A stretch of DNA of 64,000 nucleotides from Streptomyces sp. NBC_01116 (GTDB lineage Bacteria; Actinomycetota; Actinomycetes; Streptomycetales; Streptomycetaceae): NCBI RefSeq assembly GCF_041435495.1, contig NZ_CP108644.1, positions 434,001 through 498,000 on the forward strand, given 5' to 3'. Of this stretch, positions 8,163 to 16,559 are shown piece by piece. Made by a program: the position numbers and the translations under genes. The notes beneath the pieces were generated by a model. The model was not told the origin of the DNA, did not search any database, and saw only the letters and a list, made by a program, of their open reading frames with translations. The stretch's first letter is position 1, and each line of letters begins with the position of its first letter.

Positions 8163-10148
8163 GTGCTGCTCTCGGCGACCCCGCCGCCCGGCCCGCGCCC
8201 CGCCCAGGAGACCCGGGTGCGGGAGGAGGCGGCCCGGCACCGAGCCCTGACCCCGCCCCGCACCCACCCGCTGGCCAGCATCACCTGGCTGGGCCCGGCC
8301 ACCTCCAACCCGGCCCTGGCCTACCGGATCGGCGGCGACCCGGCCGATCTCGCGGAGAGCGTGCGCTGGATCGAGGCGGCGTCACGGCTGCCGCACTGGG
8401 GCCGCGCCCATATGCCCGACCACGACCTGGACGCCGGCTGGCTGCTGCACCACCTGGCACTCGCCCTGCGCTGGATCGGGAACGACCTGCCGGACGACGT
8501 GGCCGCGCTGCTCCGCTACAAGCTGCTGATCCAGGGGCGTCGCCTGTACGACTTCGCGGTCGCGAGCGAGGGCCGCTGGTGGTCGTCCTCCTACTGGCAG
8601 AACCACAACTGGATCTGTTACGCCGGTCTGGCGACGGCCGGTTACGTGCTGGGCAAGGAGGAGTGGACCGAACGGGCGAAGTCGAACCTCGCCACGGTGC
8701 TGGAGGTGATGCCCGAGGACGGTTCGCACGCGGAGGGGGTCGTCTACTGGCGTTACGGAGTGCCGTTCCTGGCGATCCACCTGGATCTGCTGGCGGAGGC
8801 CGAAGGCGTCGACTGGTGGGACCGGGGAGGCTTCATGGCGAACACCTTCAACTACCGGCTGCACCAGAGCGCGCCCGGCTTCGCGTTCACGATCGACCAC
8901 GGCGACTGCCACGACCGGCGCAGCGGCCACAGCGCCGGGCTCTACTACCGGCTGGCCGCGCAGTACGGCATCGCCGAGGCGCAGTGGCTGGGCGACCTGG
9001 CCTCGGGCGAGCTGCTGTGGGCGGAGGCGGAGCACAGCGGGGTGCGGCCGGGCATCCTGCCGGAGGCGTACCTCGAATACCTCTGGTACGACCCGGCCGT
9101 CGCGGCGGCCCGGCCCACGGCGACCCGGGCGTTCTTCCCGGACCTGGGGCTGCTCGCGGCCCGCACCGGCTGGGACGCCGACGCGACGGCGGTGTCGTTC
9201 AAGGCGAGTCCGGGCGGCGGCCACCGGGCCTGGGAGACGAGCGCGAAGCACCGGGCGGAGCTGGGCCACGAGACCCTGAACCAGGGTCACCACCACCCGG
9301 ACTCCGGCTCCTTCGTCCTGCTGTCGGGGGGCGCCCACCTCGCCGTGGACGACGGCTACAGCAACCGCAAGCGGGCGGAGCACCACAATCTGCTGCTGGT
9401 CGACGGGCAGGGGTACGCGGACGAGGACCGCTACCACGTCTACGAGGGGATTCCGTATCTGCGGCAGGCCCGGCAGCGGGACGTGCTGGTGGGCGACGAG
9501 GAGGGGTGGGCGCACGCCACGGCGGAGATCGCCGCGATGTACGACCCGGCCCTCGGGGTCCGCCGGCTGGACCGGACCCTGGTGTTCACCCCGGCGGGGC
9601 GCCTCGTGCTGCTGGACCTGGCGGAGTCGGACGAGCCGCGGGAGTGGACGTTCCTGCTGCGGACGGACCGGCCGACGGAGGAGCACGGCGACGGCAGCCG
9701 GCTGATCAGGTCCGGCGAGGCCACCGCCCGGGTGCGGCGGCTGGCCCCGGACGAGGCGTCGGTGCGCACCGGGGTCCTGGAGGTGGAGGCCAATCCGACG
9801 TCCAGCACTCCGGAACTGCGGCTCACCCGCACCCTGCACACGCTGGACGTGACCACCCCGGCCTGCCGCGCGGGTCTGTTCCTCACCGCCATTACGCCGG
9901 ACGCCGCGTGCCCGGCCGCCGGGGCGGAGGTGGCCGAGGGCCACGGCGTGCGGTTCGCGGACGGCGAGGAGAGCGTGTTCCTCTCCCCCGTCGCCCGCCG
10001 TATCCGTGGTGAGGGGCTCTCGGCGGACGCCGCCGCCGTCCTGCTCACCGCCGCCGGAACCCCGTACGTCGTGGCGGCGACCAGGCTGGAGCTGGCGGGC
10101 CGGGTACTCCTCGACGTAACGGATCCGTACACAGGAAAGGTCGGGTAG
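8163..10148 (+). CDS. Second heparinase II/III-family lyase, cytoplasmic
   Basis: A 661-residue protein with GTG start 4 bp after the previous stop and no signal peptide. The helical domain contains QNHNWICYAG and DGSHAEGVVYWRYGV, the conserved Asn-His and Tyr region of heparinase II-type enzymes. The C-terminal beta-sandwich carries HHHPDSGSFVLLSGG with the conserved His. It is clearly diverged from the 6366 product, so this is not a recent duplication. The likely role is exolytic cleavage of unsaturated or acetylated oligosaccharides after uptake. Confidence 0.82.
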   Translation: MLLSATPPPGPRPAQETRVREEAARHRALTPPRTHPLASITWLGPATSNPALAYRIGGDPADLAESVRWIEAASRLPHWGRAHMPDHDLDAGWLLHHLALALRWIGNDLPDDVAALLRYKLLIQGRRLYDFAVASEGRWWSSSYWQNHNWICYAGLATAGYVLGKEEWTERAKSNLATVLEVMPEDGSHAEGVVYWRYGVPFLAIHLDLLAEAEGVDWWDRGGFMANTFNYRLHQSAPGFAFTIDHGDCHDRRSGHSAGLYYRLAAQYGIAEAQWLGDLASGELLWAEAEHSGVRPGILPEAYLEYLWYDPAVAAARPTATRAFFPDLGLLAARTGWDADATAVSFKASPGGGHRAWETSAKHRAELGHETLNQGHHHPDSGSFVLLSGGAHLAVDDGYSNRKRAEHHNLLLVDGQGYADEDRYHVYEGIPYLRQARQRDVLVGDEEGWAHATAEIAAMYDPALGVRRLDRTLVFTPAGRLVLLDLAESDEPREWTFLLRTDRPTEEHGDGSRLIRSGEATARVRRLAPDEASVRTGVLEVEANPTSSTPELRLTRTLHTLDVTTPACRAGLFLTAITPDAACPAAGAEVAEGHGVRFADGEESVFLSPVARRIRGEGLSADAAAVLLTAAGTPYVVAATRLELAGRVLLDVTDPYTGKVG

Positions 10149-10151
10149 ACC

Positions 10152-10793
10152 ATGGGGACCCGTCTCGCCGGGGCGGTGGCGTCGCCGCCCGTTCCGGACG
10201 CCACCCCGTCGGGCTGGCCGACGCTGCTGCGACGGCTGGAGTTCGTCGCCTACCCGGCCGCCGCCGGGGCCGCGTTCACGCTGCTGGCGCTGGGCGTGGT
10301 GACCTGGCTCCCGGCGCTCGCCGCGATGGGCCGCGCGCTCCAGCGGTGGCGGGTGGACGGGGACAGCCGCTGCTTCGCCAACACGTTCGCCTCCTTCGGC
10401 GGGTACTGGCGCGCGCTGTGGCTCCACGGCCTGCTGTCCACCGCCGCCGCGGCCGTCCTGGTCGCCAACACCCTGCATCTGCTCGGCCGTTCGGAGGCGT
10501 GGACCTTCCCGTTGCTGGCCGCGCAGGTGGGGATCGCGGCGGCGTTCGTGATCCATCATGTGGCGCTCGCGGCCGTGGCGGGCCGGGACCCGGACGGCGG
10601 TGTCCGGTCCTGGTCGGCCGGGGCGCTGTCGCTCGGCTTCGGGTCCCCGGCCCGGGGCACCGCCCTGCTCGGCGCGGTGGTCTCCGCCGTGCTGCTCTCC
10701 CTCGTCGTACCGCTGGGGCCACTGCTGCTCGGCCCGAGCGTTCCGGTTCTGCTCGCCCTGTCCTTCGCCGATCCCAGGAGGCACACCCCGTGA
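10152..10793 (+). CDS. DUF624 (YesL-like) integral membrane protein
   Basis: A 213-residue protein with four or five hydrophobic segments (residues ~32-58, 83-108, 115-140, 160-195). The first segment and the FANTFASFGGYWRALW stretch match the DUF624 pattern. Genes of this family, such as Bacillus yesL, sit in pectin or rhamnogalacturonan utilisation clusters next to ABC transporters and lyases, and their exact function is unknown. Here it lies 3 bp after a lyase and overlaps the next start by 4 bp, so it belongs to the operon. Confidence 0.75.
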   Translation: MGTRLAGAVASPPVPDATPSGWPTLLRRLEFVAYPAAAGAAFTLLALGVVTWLPALAAMGRALQRWRVDGDSRCFANTFASFGGYWRALWLHGLLSTAAAAVLVANTLHLLGRSEAWTFPLLAAQVGIAAAFVIHHVALAAVAGRDPDGGVRSWSAGALSLGFGSPARGTALLGAVVSAVLLSLVVPLGPLLLGPSVPVLLALSFADPRRHTP

Positions 10794-11872
10794 CCCGTCC
10801 ACCGCGCACCGTCCTGGCCGCCGCGCTCGTCGCCGGCCTCTCCCCGCTCGTCGTGACCACGCCCTCGGCGGCCGCCCCGGCGGCGAGCGCGTACTACGTG
10901 TCGCCGACCGGCAGCGACGCCAACGCCGGTACGTCGGCGGGCGCCCCGCTGGCCACGATCCAGAAGGCGGTGGATCTGGCTCCGTCGGGCGCGGTGGTGA
11001 ACCTGGCCGCGGGCACCTACCGACAGGACGTGGTGACCGCACGGGCCGGGGTCACCATCACCGGACCGTCGAACGCCGTGGTGAAGGGCGCGGGCGACGC
11101 CCGGATCATCCAGGTCCGGCACGACAGCACGACGCTCAGCGGCTTCACCGTGGACGGGCTGCACGGCTCGGCCTCGGACGTGTCCGGCTACCGGCTCAAA
11201 CTCATTTATGTCATGAGCACGACCCCCGGGAACGGGGTCGGCGGCCTGCGCGTCACCGGCATGACCCTCAAGAACGCGGCCGACGAGTGCCTGCGGCTGC
11301 GCTACCTCGTCACGGGTGCCGAGGTGGACGACAACATCATCACCGACTGCGGGGTCGCCGACTTCGTGTTCGACGGGGGCGGGAAGAACGGCGAGGGGAT
11401 CTACCTCGGCACGGCCCCCGAGCAGCAGGGCTCCAACGGGGCACCGGACGCGGCGGCCGACGTCAGCCGGAACAACCGCATCCACCACAACACCATCGTC
11501 ACGCGGGGCAACGAGTGCGTGGACGTGAAGGAGAACGCCACCAACAACTACGTCGAGCACAACGACTGCGGCGGCCAGCGCGACCCCAGCTCCGGCGGGC
11601 TCGACGCCCGGGGCAGCGGCAACATCTTCCGGTACAACACCGTCCACGACAACGTGGGCGCGGGCGTCCGGCTCGGCGGTGACACCGCGACGGACGGCAC
11701 CGCGACCTCCGTCTACGGCAACACCATCACCGGCAACGCGGGCGGCGGCATCAAGTTCATGCGCACCCCGCAGGGCCCCGTCTGCTCCAACACCATGAGC
11801 GGCAACACGGGCGGCGACGCCGTGGGCACCTACGGCAGCTCCTACGACCCGACCGGTGTGTGCCCGCAGTGA
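10790..11872 (+). CDS. Secreted right-handed parallel beta-helix protein (DUF1565/pectate-lyase-like)
   Basis: A 360-residue protein with the GTG start at 10790 overlapping the upstream TGA, preceded by AGGAGG. A Sec signal peptide (residues 1-~28, ending SAAAPAASA) is followed by YYVSPTGSDANAGT, the standard opening of DUF1565 beta-helix enzymes, and then PbH1-type repeats rich in N-x-I-x-x-N turns (NNRIHHNTIV, NYVEHNDC, GNTITGNAGGG). It would act outside the cell on the polymer. Such folds include lyases, hydrolases and binding proteins; the chemistry cannot be assigned. Confidence 0.8.
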   Translation: MTRPPRTVLAAALVAGLSPLVVTTPSAAAPAASAYYVSPTGSDANAGTSAGAPLATIQKAVDLAPSGAVVNLAAGTYRQDVVTARAGVTITGPSNAVVKGAGDARIIQVRHDSTTLSGFTVDGLHGSASDVSGYRLKLIYVMSTTPGNGVGGLRVTGMTLKNAADECLRLRYLVTGAEVDDNIITDCGVADFVFDGGGKNGEGIYLGTAPEQQGSNGAPDAAADVSRNNRIHHNTIVTRGNECVDVKENATNNYVEHNDCGGQRDPSSGGLDARGSGNIFRYNTVHDNVGAGVRLGGDTATDGTATSVYGNTITGNAGGGIKFMRTPQGPVCSNTMSGNTGGDAVGTYGSSYDPTGVCPQ

Positions 11873-13020
11873 GCGGCCGGGGGCCCGCGAGACGCGGGGT
11901 TCTGTACGCGGCGGCGGCAGCCGGGGCCGCCGCGGTCGCCGCCACGGCGACGGACGCGCGCGCGGCCGGGACGACCGGCCCCGCGCGTTCGCGCTGGACG
12001 ACGTCCTGGGCCACCGCCCAGACAGCGCCGACCCCCACCGATCCGGTGGCGTACGCCGGGCTGACCGACGGCGACTGCACGGCCGTGCTGCGGCTGTCGG
12101 CGGGCGGAGCGGTCCGGCTGCGGTACGCGAACACCTTCGGGACCGCGCCCGTGCTGGTCGGCCCGGTGACCGCGGACGGCCGGCCCGTGACCTTCGCCGG
12201 GCGGAGCCAGGAGTGGCTGGCGGCGGGCGCGAGTCTGACCAGTGACGCCGTCCCGGGGCTGCGGGTGGCGGACGGGGCGCGGCTGGTGGTGCGGACGCGG
12301 GTGCCCGGCCCGACCGGTCCGCTCTCCTTCCACCGCAACACCCATGCCTGGCACACCGTGGACGGGGTGCGCACCCGGTCGGTCCTCCTGCTGACCGGGG
12401 TGGAGACCACCGGGGCGCGCGGCCCGGTGGTCGCGGTGTTCGGCGACTCCATCGCGGAGGGCGTCGGCACCCCCGACGACGCCGATCTGCGGTGGCCCGA
12501 CCAACTGGCGCGGCGGCTGCCCGGTTCGGCCGTCGCCAACCTCGGCATCAGCGGCAACCGGCTGCTGCTCGACGACGTCCGCTTCGGGCCCGGCGGCCAG
12601 GCCCGCTTCGACCGCGACGTCCTCGGGCTGCCGGGCCTGCGGACGGTGCTGGTGCACCTAGGCGTCAACGACCTCCAGCAGCCGCCGGGCCAGAGCGGTC
12701 CGGACCAGGTGCTGACCGGATACCGGCAGGTGGCGCTGCGTGCCCGGGGCGCCGGTCTGCGGGTCGTGGGCGCCACCATCACCCCGTTCGAGGGGTGGAC
12801 CCGCTGGTCTCCCGAGCTGGACGCGGTCCGCGGGCAGATCAACCGGGCCGTGCGCACCGGGCACGTCTTCGACGAGGTGGCCGACTTCGACGCCGCGCTG
12901 CGCGACCCGGACCGCCCTTCCCGGATGCTCCCCGCGCACGACAGCGGCGACGGCCTGCATCCGGGCCCTTCCGGTCACGCGGCGCTCGCCGCCGCCGTCG
13001 ACCGCCGACACCTTCGGTGA
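11869..13020 (+). CDS. Secreted SGNH/GDSL-family esterase
   Basis: About 383 residues from the GTG at 11869, which overlaps the previous stop as GTGA; a GTG at 11860 is a possible alternative. A Tat-like signal (RRGVLYAAAAAG) leads to the exported domain. All four SGNH blocks are visible: FGDSIAEG (Ser), LGISGN (Gly/Asn), HLGVND (Asn) and DGLHPGPSGH (Asp, His). In a polysaccharide cluster such enzymes usually remove acetyl groups from the backbone. The stop codon is formed inside the first copy of a 17-bp repeat that continues as a tandem array downstream. Confidence 0.88.
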   Translation: MSGRGPARRGVLYAAAAAGAAAVAATATDARAAGTTGPARSRWTTSWATAQTAPTPTDPVAYAGLTDGDCTAVLRLSAGGAVRLRYANTFGTAPVLVGPVTADGRPVTFAGRSQEWLAAGASLTSDAVPGLRVADGARLVVRTRVPGPTGPLSFHRNTHAWHTVDGVRTRSVLLLTGVETTGARGPVVAVFGDSIAEGVGTPDDADLRWPDQLARRLPGSAVANLGISGNRLLLDDVRFGPGGQARFDRDVLGLPGLRTVLVHLGVNDLQQPPGQSGPDQVLTGYRQVALRARGAGLRVVGATITPFEGWTRWSPELDAVRGQINRAVRTGHVFDEVADFDAALRDPDRPSRMLPAHDSGDGLHPGPSGHAALAAAVDRRHLR

Positions 13021-13115
13021 GCCGGCGTGGACCGAGATCCCCGGCCGGCCGACACCTTCCGCGAGCCGACACCTTCCGTGAGCCGACACCTTCCGTGAGC
13101 CGACACCTTCTGTGA
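13004..13115. repeat. Tandem 17-bp repeat array between esterase and PL8 lyase genes
   Basis: The unit GCCGACACCTTCCGTGA occurs four times head to tail (13048-13064, 13065-13081, 13082-13098, 13099-13115), with one base changed in the first and last copies. A fifth copy (13004-13020) forms the last codons and stop of the upstream esterase. Because 17 is not a multiple of three, the array shifts frame at each unit and is noncoding after the stop. It occupies most of the intergenic space ahead of the PL8 start at 13124. Confidence 0.9.
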
Positions 13116-13123
13116 GAGGCGAC

Positions 13124-15544
13124 ATGACGAACCGAGCCACCACCCGGCGCACCGTCCTGACCGGCGCGGCCGCCCTGGGCGCGGCGGCGACGCTGCCCCT
13201 GACCCTCGCCGGCCCCGCACACGCCGCGTCCGGCGCCACGGCACGGACCGGGGCGGAGGACGCCGCGGCGCTGCGCACCCGTTGGCACACGCTGCTGACC
13301 GGCGGCCCCGACCTCGACCGGGACGACGAGCGGATCGCCGCCGCGACCGCCCGGGTGGGGCGGGCCGGGGCCACCGCCGCCACCGGCCTGGACCCGTCCC
13401 GGACGGACGGTCTGTTCCCCGACCTGACCAGCACGACGCTCTCCAACCACGTCACCACCTCGTTCAAGCGACTGGCGACGGCGGCCACCGCCTGGGCGGT
13501 CCCCGGCACCCCGCAGCACGGTGACACGGCGCTGCTGGCGAAGCTGCTGAGCGGCGTCGACTGGATGCTGACCCACCGTTACGGCCCCGAGCACACCCGG
13601 TTCGACAACGACTGGGACTGGGAGATAGGCGCGGCGCTCGCGCTCAACGACACGGCGGTGCTGCTCCACGACGAGCTGGGCGCGGAGCGCCTGGAACGCG
13701 TCACCGCCGCCGTGCTCCACTACACGCCGGACCCGAACCTGTGGCGGGCGAACCGGCAGATCGCGACCGGCGCCAACCGCGTGTGGGTCTCCACCGTCGT
13801 CGCCGTCAACGCGGTGCTGCGCGGCGACGGCGACGCGCTGGGCCGGGTCCGGGACGCTCTGTCCGACGTCGAGGGCTCGGGCGCCAACAGCGTCCTGGCC
13901 TTCAACGACACCGGCGGTGCGGCGGCCGGCACGGGCGAGGGCTTCTCGTCCGACGGCTCGTTCCTCCAGCACTACAAGCACCCGTACAACGGCGGTTACG
14001 GCAAGGAGCTGCTGGGAAATCTGTCCCGGCTCCTCAACCTGCTGGCCGGTACGGCGTGGACGGTGACCGATCCCGATCTCGACAACGTGCGGGGCTGGGT
14101 GGACGACGGCTTCGACCCGCTGATGTTCCGGGGCGATGTGATGGCGTCGGTGTGCGGGCGGGAGATCGCCCGGCCGAGCAAACAGGGGCACGCGTCGGCG
14201 CAGACGGTCGTCGAGGCGGTGCTGCGGCTGATCCCGTGCTTCCCGGGAGAGCCCGCCGACCGGTTCACGGCGCTGGTGAAGCAGTGGATCGCCGAGGACG
14301 GCTACCGGGACTTCCTCGCCGTCACCGACCTCGCGTCCCTGGTCGCCGCGCAGGCCGCGATCGCCTCCGCCGTCCCGGCCCGGGGCCCGCTGGTCGCCCA
14401 CAAGCAGCACCCGCTGATGGACAAGGCGGCGCACCACCGCCCCGCGTTCGGGCTCGGCATCTCCGCGTACTCCACCCGGATCTACAACTACGAGTCGATC
14501 CAGAACGAGAACCTGCGCGGCTGGCACCTCTCGGACGGGATGGTGCTGCTGTACACCGACGACCTCGGCCACTACAGCGAGGACTACTGGCCCACCGTCG
14601 ACCCGGCCAGGCTGCCCGGCACCACCGTCATCGCCGGGCGCCCGGCCGACGCGGCGGGACAGCGCACCACCAGCACCGCCGACTGGGCGGGCGGCACCGC
14701 GCTCCCGGACACCACGCTGGGCGCGTACGGGATGGAGCTGCGGGCCTTCGGCAGCACGCTGCACGGGCTCAAGAGCTGGTTCTGCCTGGACGACGTCATC
14801 GCCTGTGTCGGTTCGGGCATCACCGCGGAGGCGGGGACCGCCGAGACCGTGGTGGAGAACCGCAAGCTGCGCGACCCGCGGGCCGCGCTCCTCGTGAACG
14901 GCACGGCCGCCCCGGACGGTGCCGGCTGGTCCGACGAGCTGGCGGACGTCCGGTGGCTGCACCTGGCCGGAACCGGCGGGTACGTCTTCCCCCGGCCCAC
15001 CTCCGTGCGCGCCCTGCGCGAGGAGCGCACCGCGACCTGGCGGGAGATCAACCGCAAGTACGGCACCGACACCCCGGTCACCCGCCCGTACCTGACGCTC
15101 TGGCACGACCACGGCCCGGCTCCGAGCGGGGCAGGCTACTTCCACCTCCAGCTCCCCGCCGCCTCGGCCGGGCGCACCCGGCTGCTGTCGGCCGCACCGC
15201 CGGTGGAGCTGGTCGCCGATTCGACCGCCGTGCACGCGGTGCGGCGCGGTACGGACGGGCTGCTGGCGGCCAACTTCTGGCGGGCGGGCTCGGCGCGGGA
15301 GCTGAGCTGCGACGGTCCGGCGTCCGTCCTGGTGCGCCCGCGGGGGCGAACTGTGGACGTCGCCCTGTCCGACCCCACCCACCTGCGGTCCACCGTGGTC
15401 GTCGAGCTGGCCGGGCGTGGGCTGGCGCTCGCCTCGGGCGGCCCCCGGGTGAGCGCGGCCCGCACGCCGGGCGGCCTCCGGATCACCGCCGACACGTCGG
15501 GGCTGCGCGGCGCGACCCTCGGCCTCACCCTGAAGAGGAGCTAG
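13124..15544 (+). CDS. Secreted polysaccharide lyase family 8 (hyaluronate/chondroitin/xanthan lyase type)
   Basis: An 806-residue protein starting at the ATG at 13124, with GAGAGG just upstream. A Tat signal (TTRRTVLTGAAALG ... AHA) is followed by the helical PL8 domain and beta-sheet domains. The catalytic set is visible: Asn in TGANRVW (about residue 218), His and Tyr in SFLQHYKHPYNGGYG (about 283 and 288), and an Arg in REIARPSKQG (~345). It splits uronic-acid polysaccharides outside the cell by beta-elimination. It is the main depolymerase of the locus. PL8 members act on hyaluronan, chondroitin or xanthan, and the exact substrate is not visible. Confidence 0.92.
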   Translation: MTNRATTRRTVLTGAAALGAAATLPLTLAGPAHAASGATARTGAEDAAALRTRWHTLLTGGPDLDRDDERIAAATARVGRAGATAATGLDPSRTDGLFPDLTSTTLSNHVTTSFKRLATAATAWAVPGTPQHGDTALLAKLLSGVDWMLTHRYGPEHTRFDNDWDWEIGAALALNDTAVLLHDELGAERLERVTAAVLHYTPDPNLWRANRQIATGANRVWVSTVVAVNAVLRGDGDALGRVRDALSDVEGSGANSVLAFNDTGGAAAGTGEGFSSDGSFLQHYKHPYNGGYGKELLGNLSRLLNLLAGTAWTVTDPDLDNVRGWVDDGFDPLMFRGDVMASVCGREIARPSKQGHASAQTVVEAVLRLIPCFPGEPADRFTALVKQWIAEDGYRDFLAVTDLASLVAAQAAIASAVPARGPLVAHKQHPLMDKAAHHRPAFGLGISAYSTRIYNYESIQNENLRGWHLSDGMVLLYTDDLGHYSEDYWPTVDPARLPGTTVIAGRPADAAGQRTTSTADWAGGTALPDTTLGAYGMELRAFGSTLHGLKSWFCLDDVIACVGSGITAEAGTAETVVENRKLRDPRAALLVNGTAAPDGAGWSDELADVRWLHLAGTGGYVFPRPTSVRALREERTATWREINRKYGTDTPVTRPYLTLWHDHGPAPSGAGYFHLQLPAASAGRTRLLSAAPPVELVADSTAVHAVRRGTDGLLAANFWRAGSARELSCDGPASVLVRPRGRTVDVALSDPTHLRSTVVVELAGRGLALASGGPRVSAARTPGGLRITADTSGLRGATLGLTLKRS

Positions 15545-15548
15545 AGCC

Positions 15549-16523
15549 TTGCTGTTCGACATGGACCTGGAGCGGCTGCGGGAGTACCGCCCCGAGCCGC
15601 AGGAACCGGCCGACTTCGACGCCTTCTGGGGGAAGACTCTCGCGAAGACGGCCCGGCACGACGTCGACGCCCGGTTCGTGCCGTACGGGACGGGACTGGC
15701 GACCGTCGACGTACTCGATGTGACGTTCAGGGGCTGGGAGGGGCAGCCGGTGAAGGCGTGGCTGATGCTGCCGAAGCAGCGCTCCGGGCCGCTGCCCGCC
15801 GTGGTGCAGTACATCGGGTACAACGGCGGCCGGGGCATCCCGTACGCGTGGCTGACCTGGAGTGCGCTCGGTTACGCGCACCTGGTGATGGACAACCGGG
15901 GGCAGGGCGGCGGCGGCAAGAACACCGCCGACACCCCGGACATCGGGCCCGAGGGCCACGGTTCGTCCTCGCCGGGCTTCCTGACCCGGGGCATCGAGGA
16001 CCCCCACCGGCACTACTACCGGCGGCTCATCACCGACGCGGTCCGGGCCGTCGACGCGGCGGGCGCCCACGAAGCGGTGGACGCCGGGCGGGTCGCCGTC
16101 CTGGGCGGCAGCCAGGGCGGCGGGCTCGCGCTGGCCGTCGCCGGGCTGCGGGACGACGTGGCGGCGGCCGTCGCCGACGTGCCGTTCCTCTGCCACTACC
16201 GGCGGGCCTCGCAGATCACGGACGCCGGACCGTACGCGGAGATAGCCCGCTGGCTGTCGGGGCACCGCTTCCGGATCGAGGAGGCGATGGAGACCCTGTC
16301 CTACTTCGACGGGGTCAACTTCGCCGCGCGCGCGAGCGCTCCCGCGTGGTTCTCGGTGGGGCTGATGGACCGGATCTGCCCGTCCTCCACGGTGTTCGCG
16401 GCCTACCACCGCTACGCGGGACCGGCCGAGATCGAGGTGTTCCCGTACAACGGGCACGAGGGCGGCGCGGAGTACGACCTGCCGCGCAAGCTGGGTGCGC
16501 TGCGGGGGGTGTTCGGGGCCTGA
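15549..16523 (+). CDS. Acetyl xylan esterase / cephalosporin-C deacetylase family (AXE1) enzyme
   Basis: A 324-residue alpha/beta hydrolase. The TTG start at 15549 is preferred because AGGAG at 15536-15540 lies 8 bp upstream; the ATG at 15561 would be too far away. The nucleophile elbow is LGGSQGGGLA, the acid is in GLMDRICP and the His is in YNGHEGG, the usual AXE1 triad. There is no signal peptide, so it deacetylates imported oligosaccharides in the cytoplasm. It closes the plus-strand polysaccharide operon. Confidence 0.9.
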   Translation: MLFDMDLERLREYRPEPQEPADFDAFWGKTLAKTARHDVDARFVPYGTGLATVDVLDVTFRGWEGQPVKAWLMLPKQRSGPLPAVVQYIGYNGGRGIPYAWLTWSALGYAHLVMDNRGQGGGGKNTADTPDIGPEGHGSSSPGFLTRGIEDPHRHYYRRLITDAVRAVDAAGAHEAVDAGRVAVLGGSQGGGLALAVAGLRDDVAAAVADVPFLCHYRRASQITDAGPYAEIARWLSGHRFRIEEAMETLSYFDGVNFAARASAPAWFSVGLMDRICPSSTVFAAYHRYAGPAEIEVFPYNGHEGGAEYDLPRKLGALRGVFGA

Positions 16524-16559
16524 GGGAGCTGGGGGATCTGAGGGATCCGAGGGGCGGCG

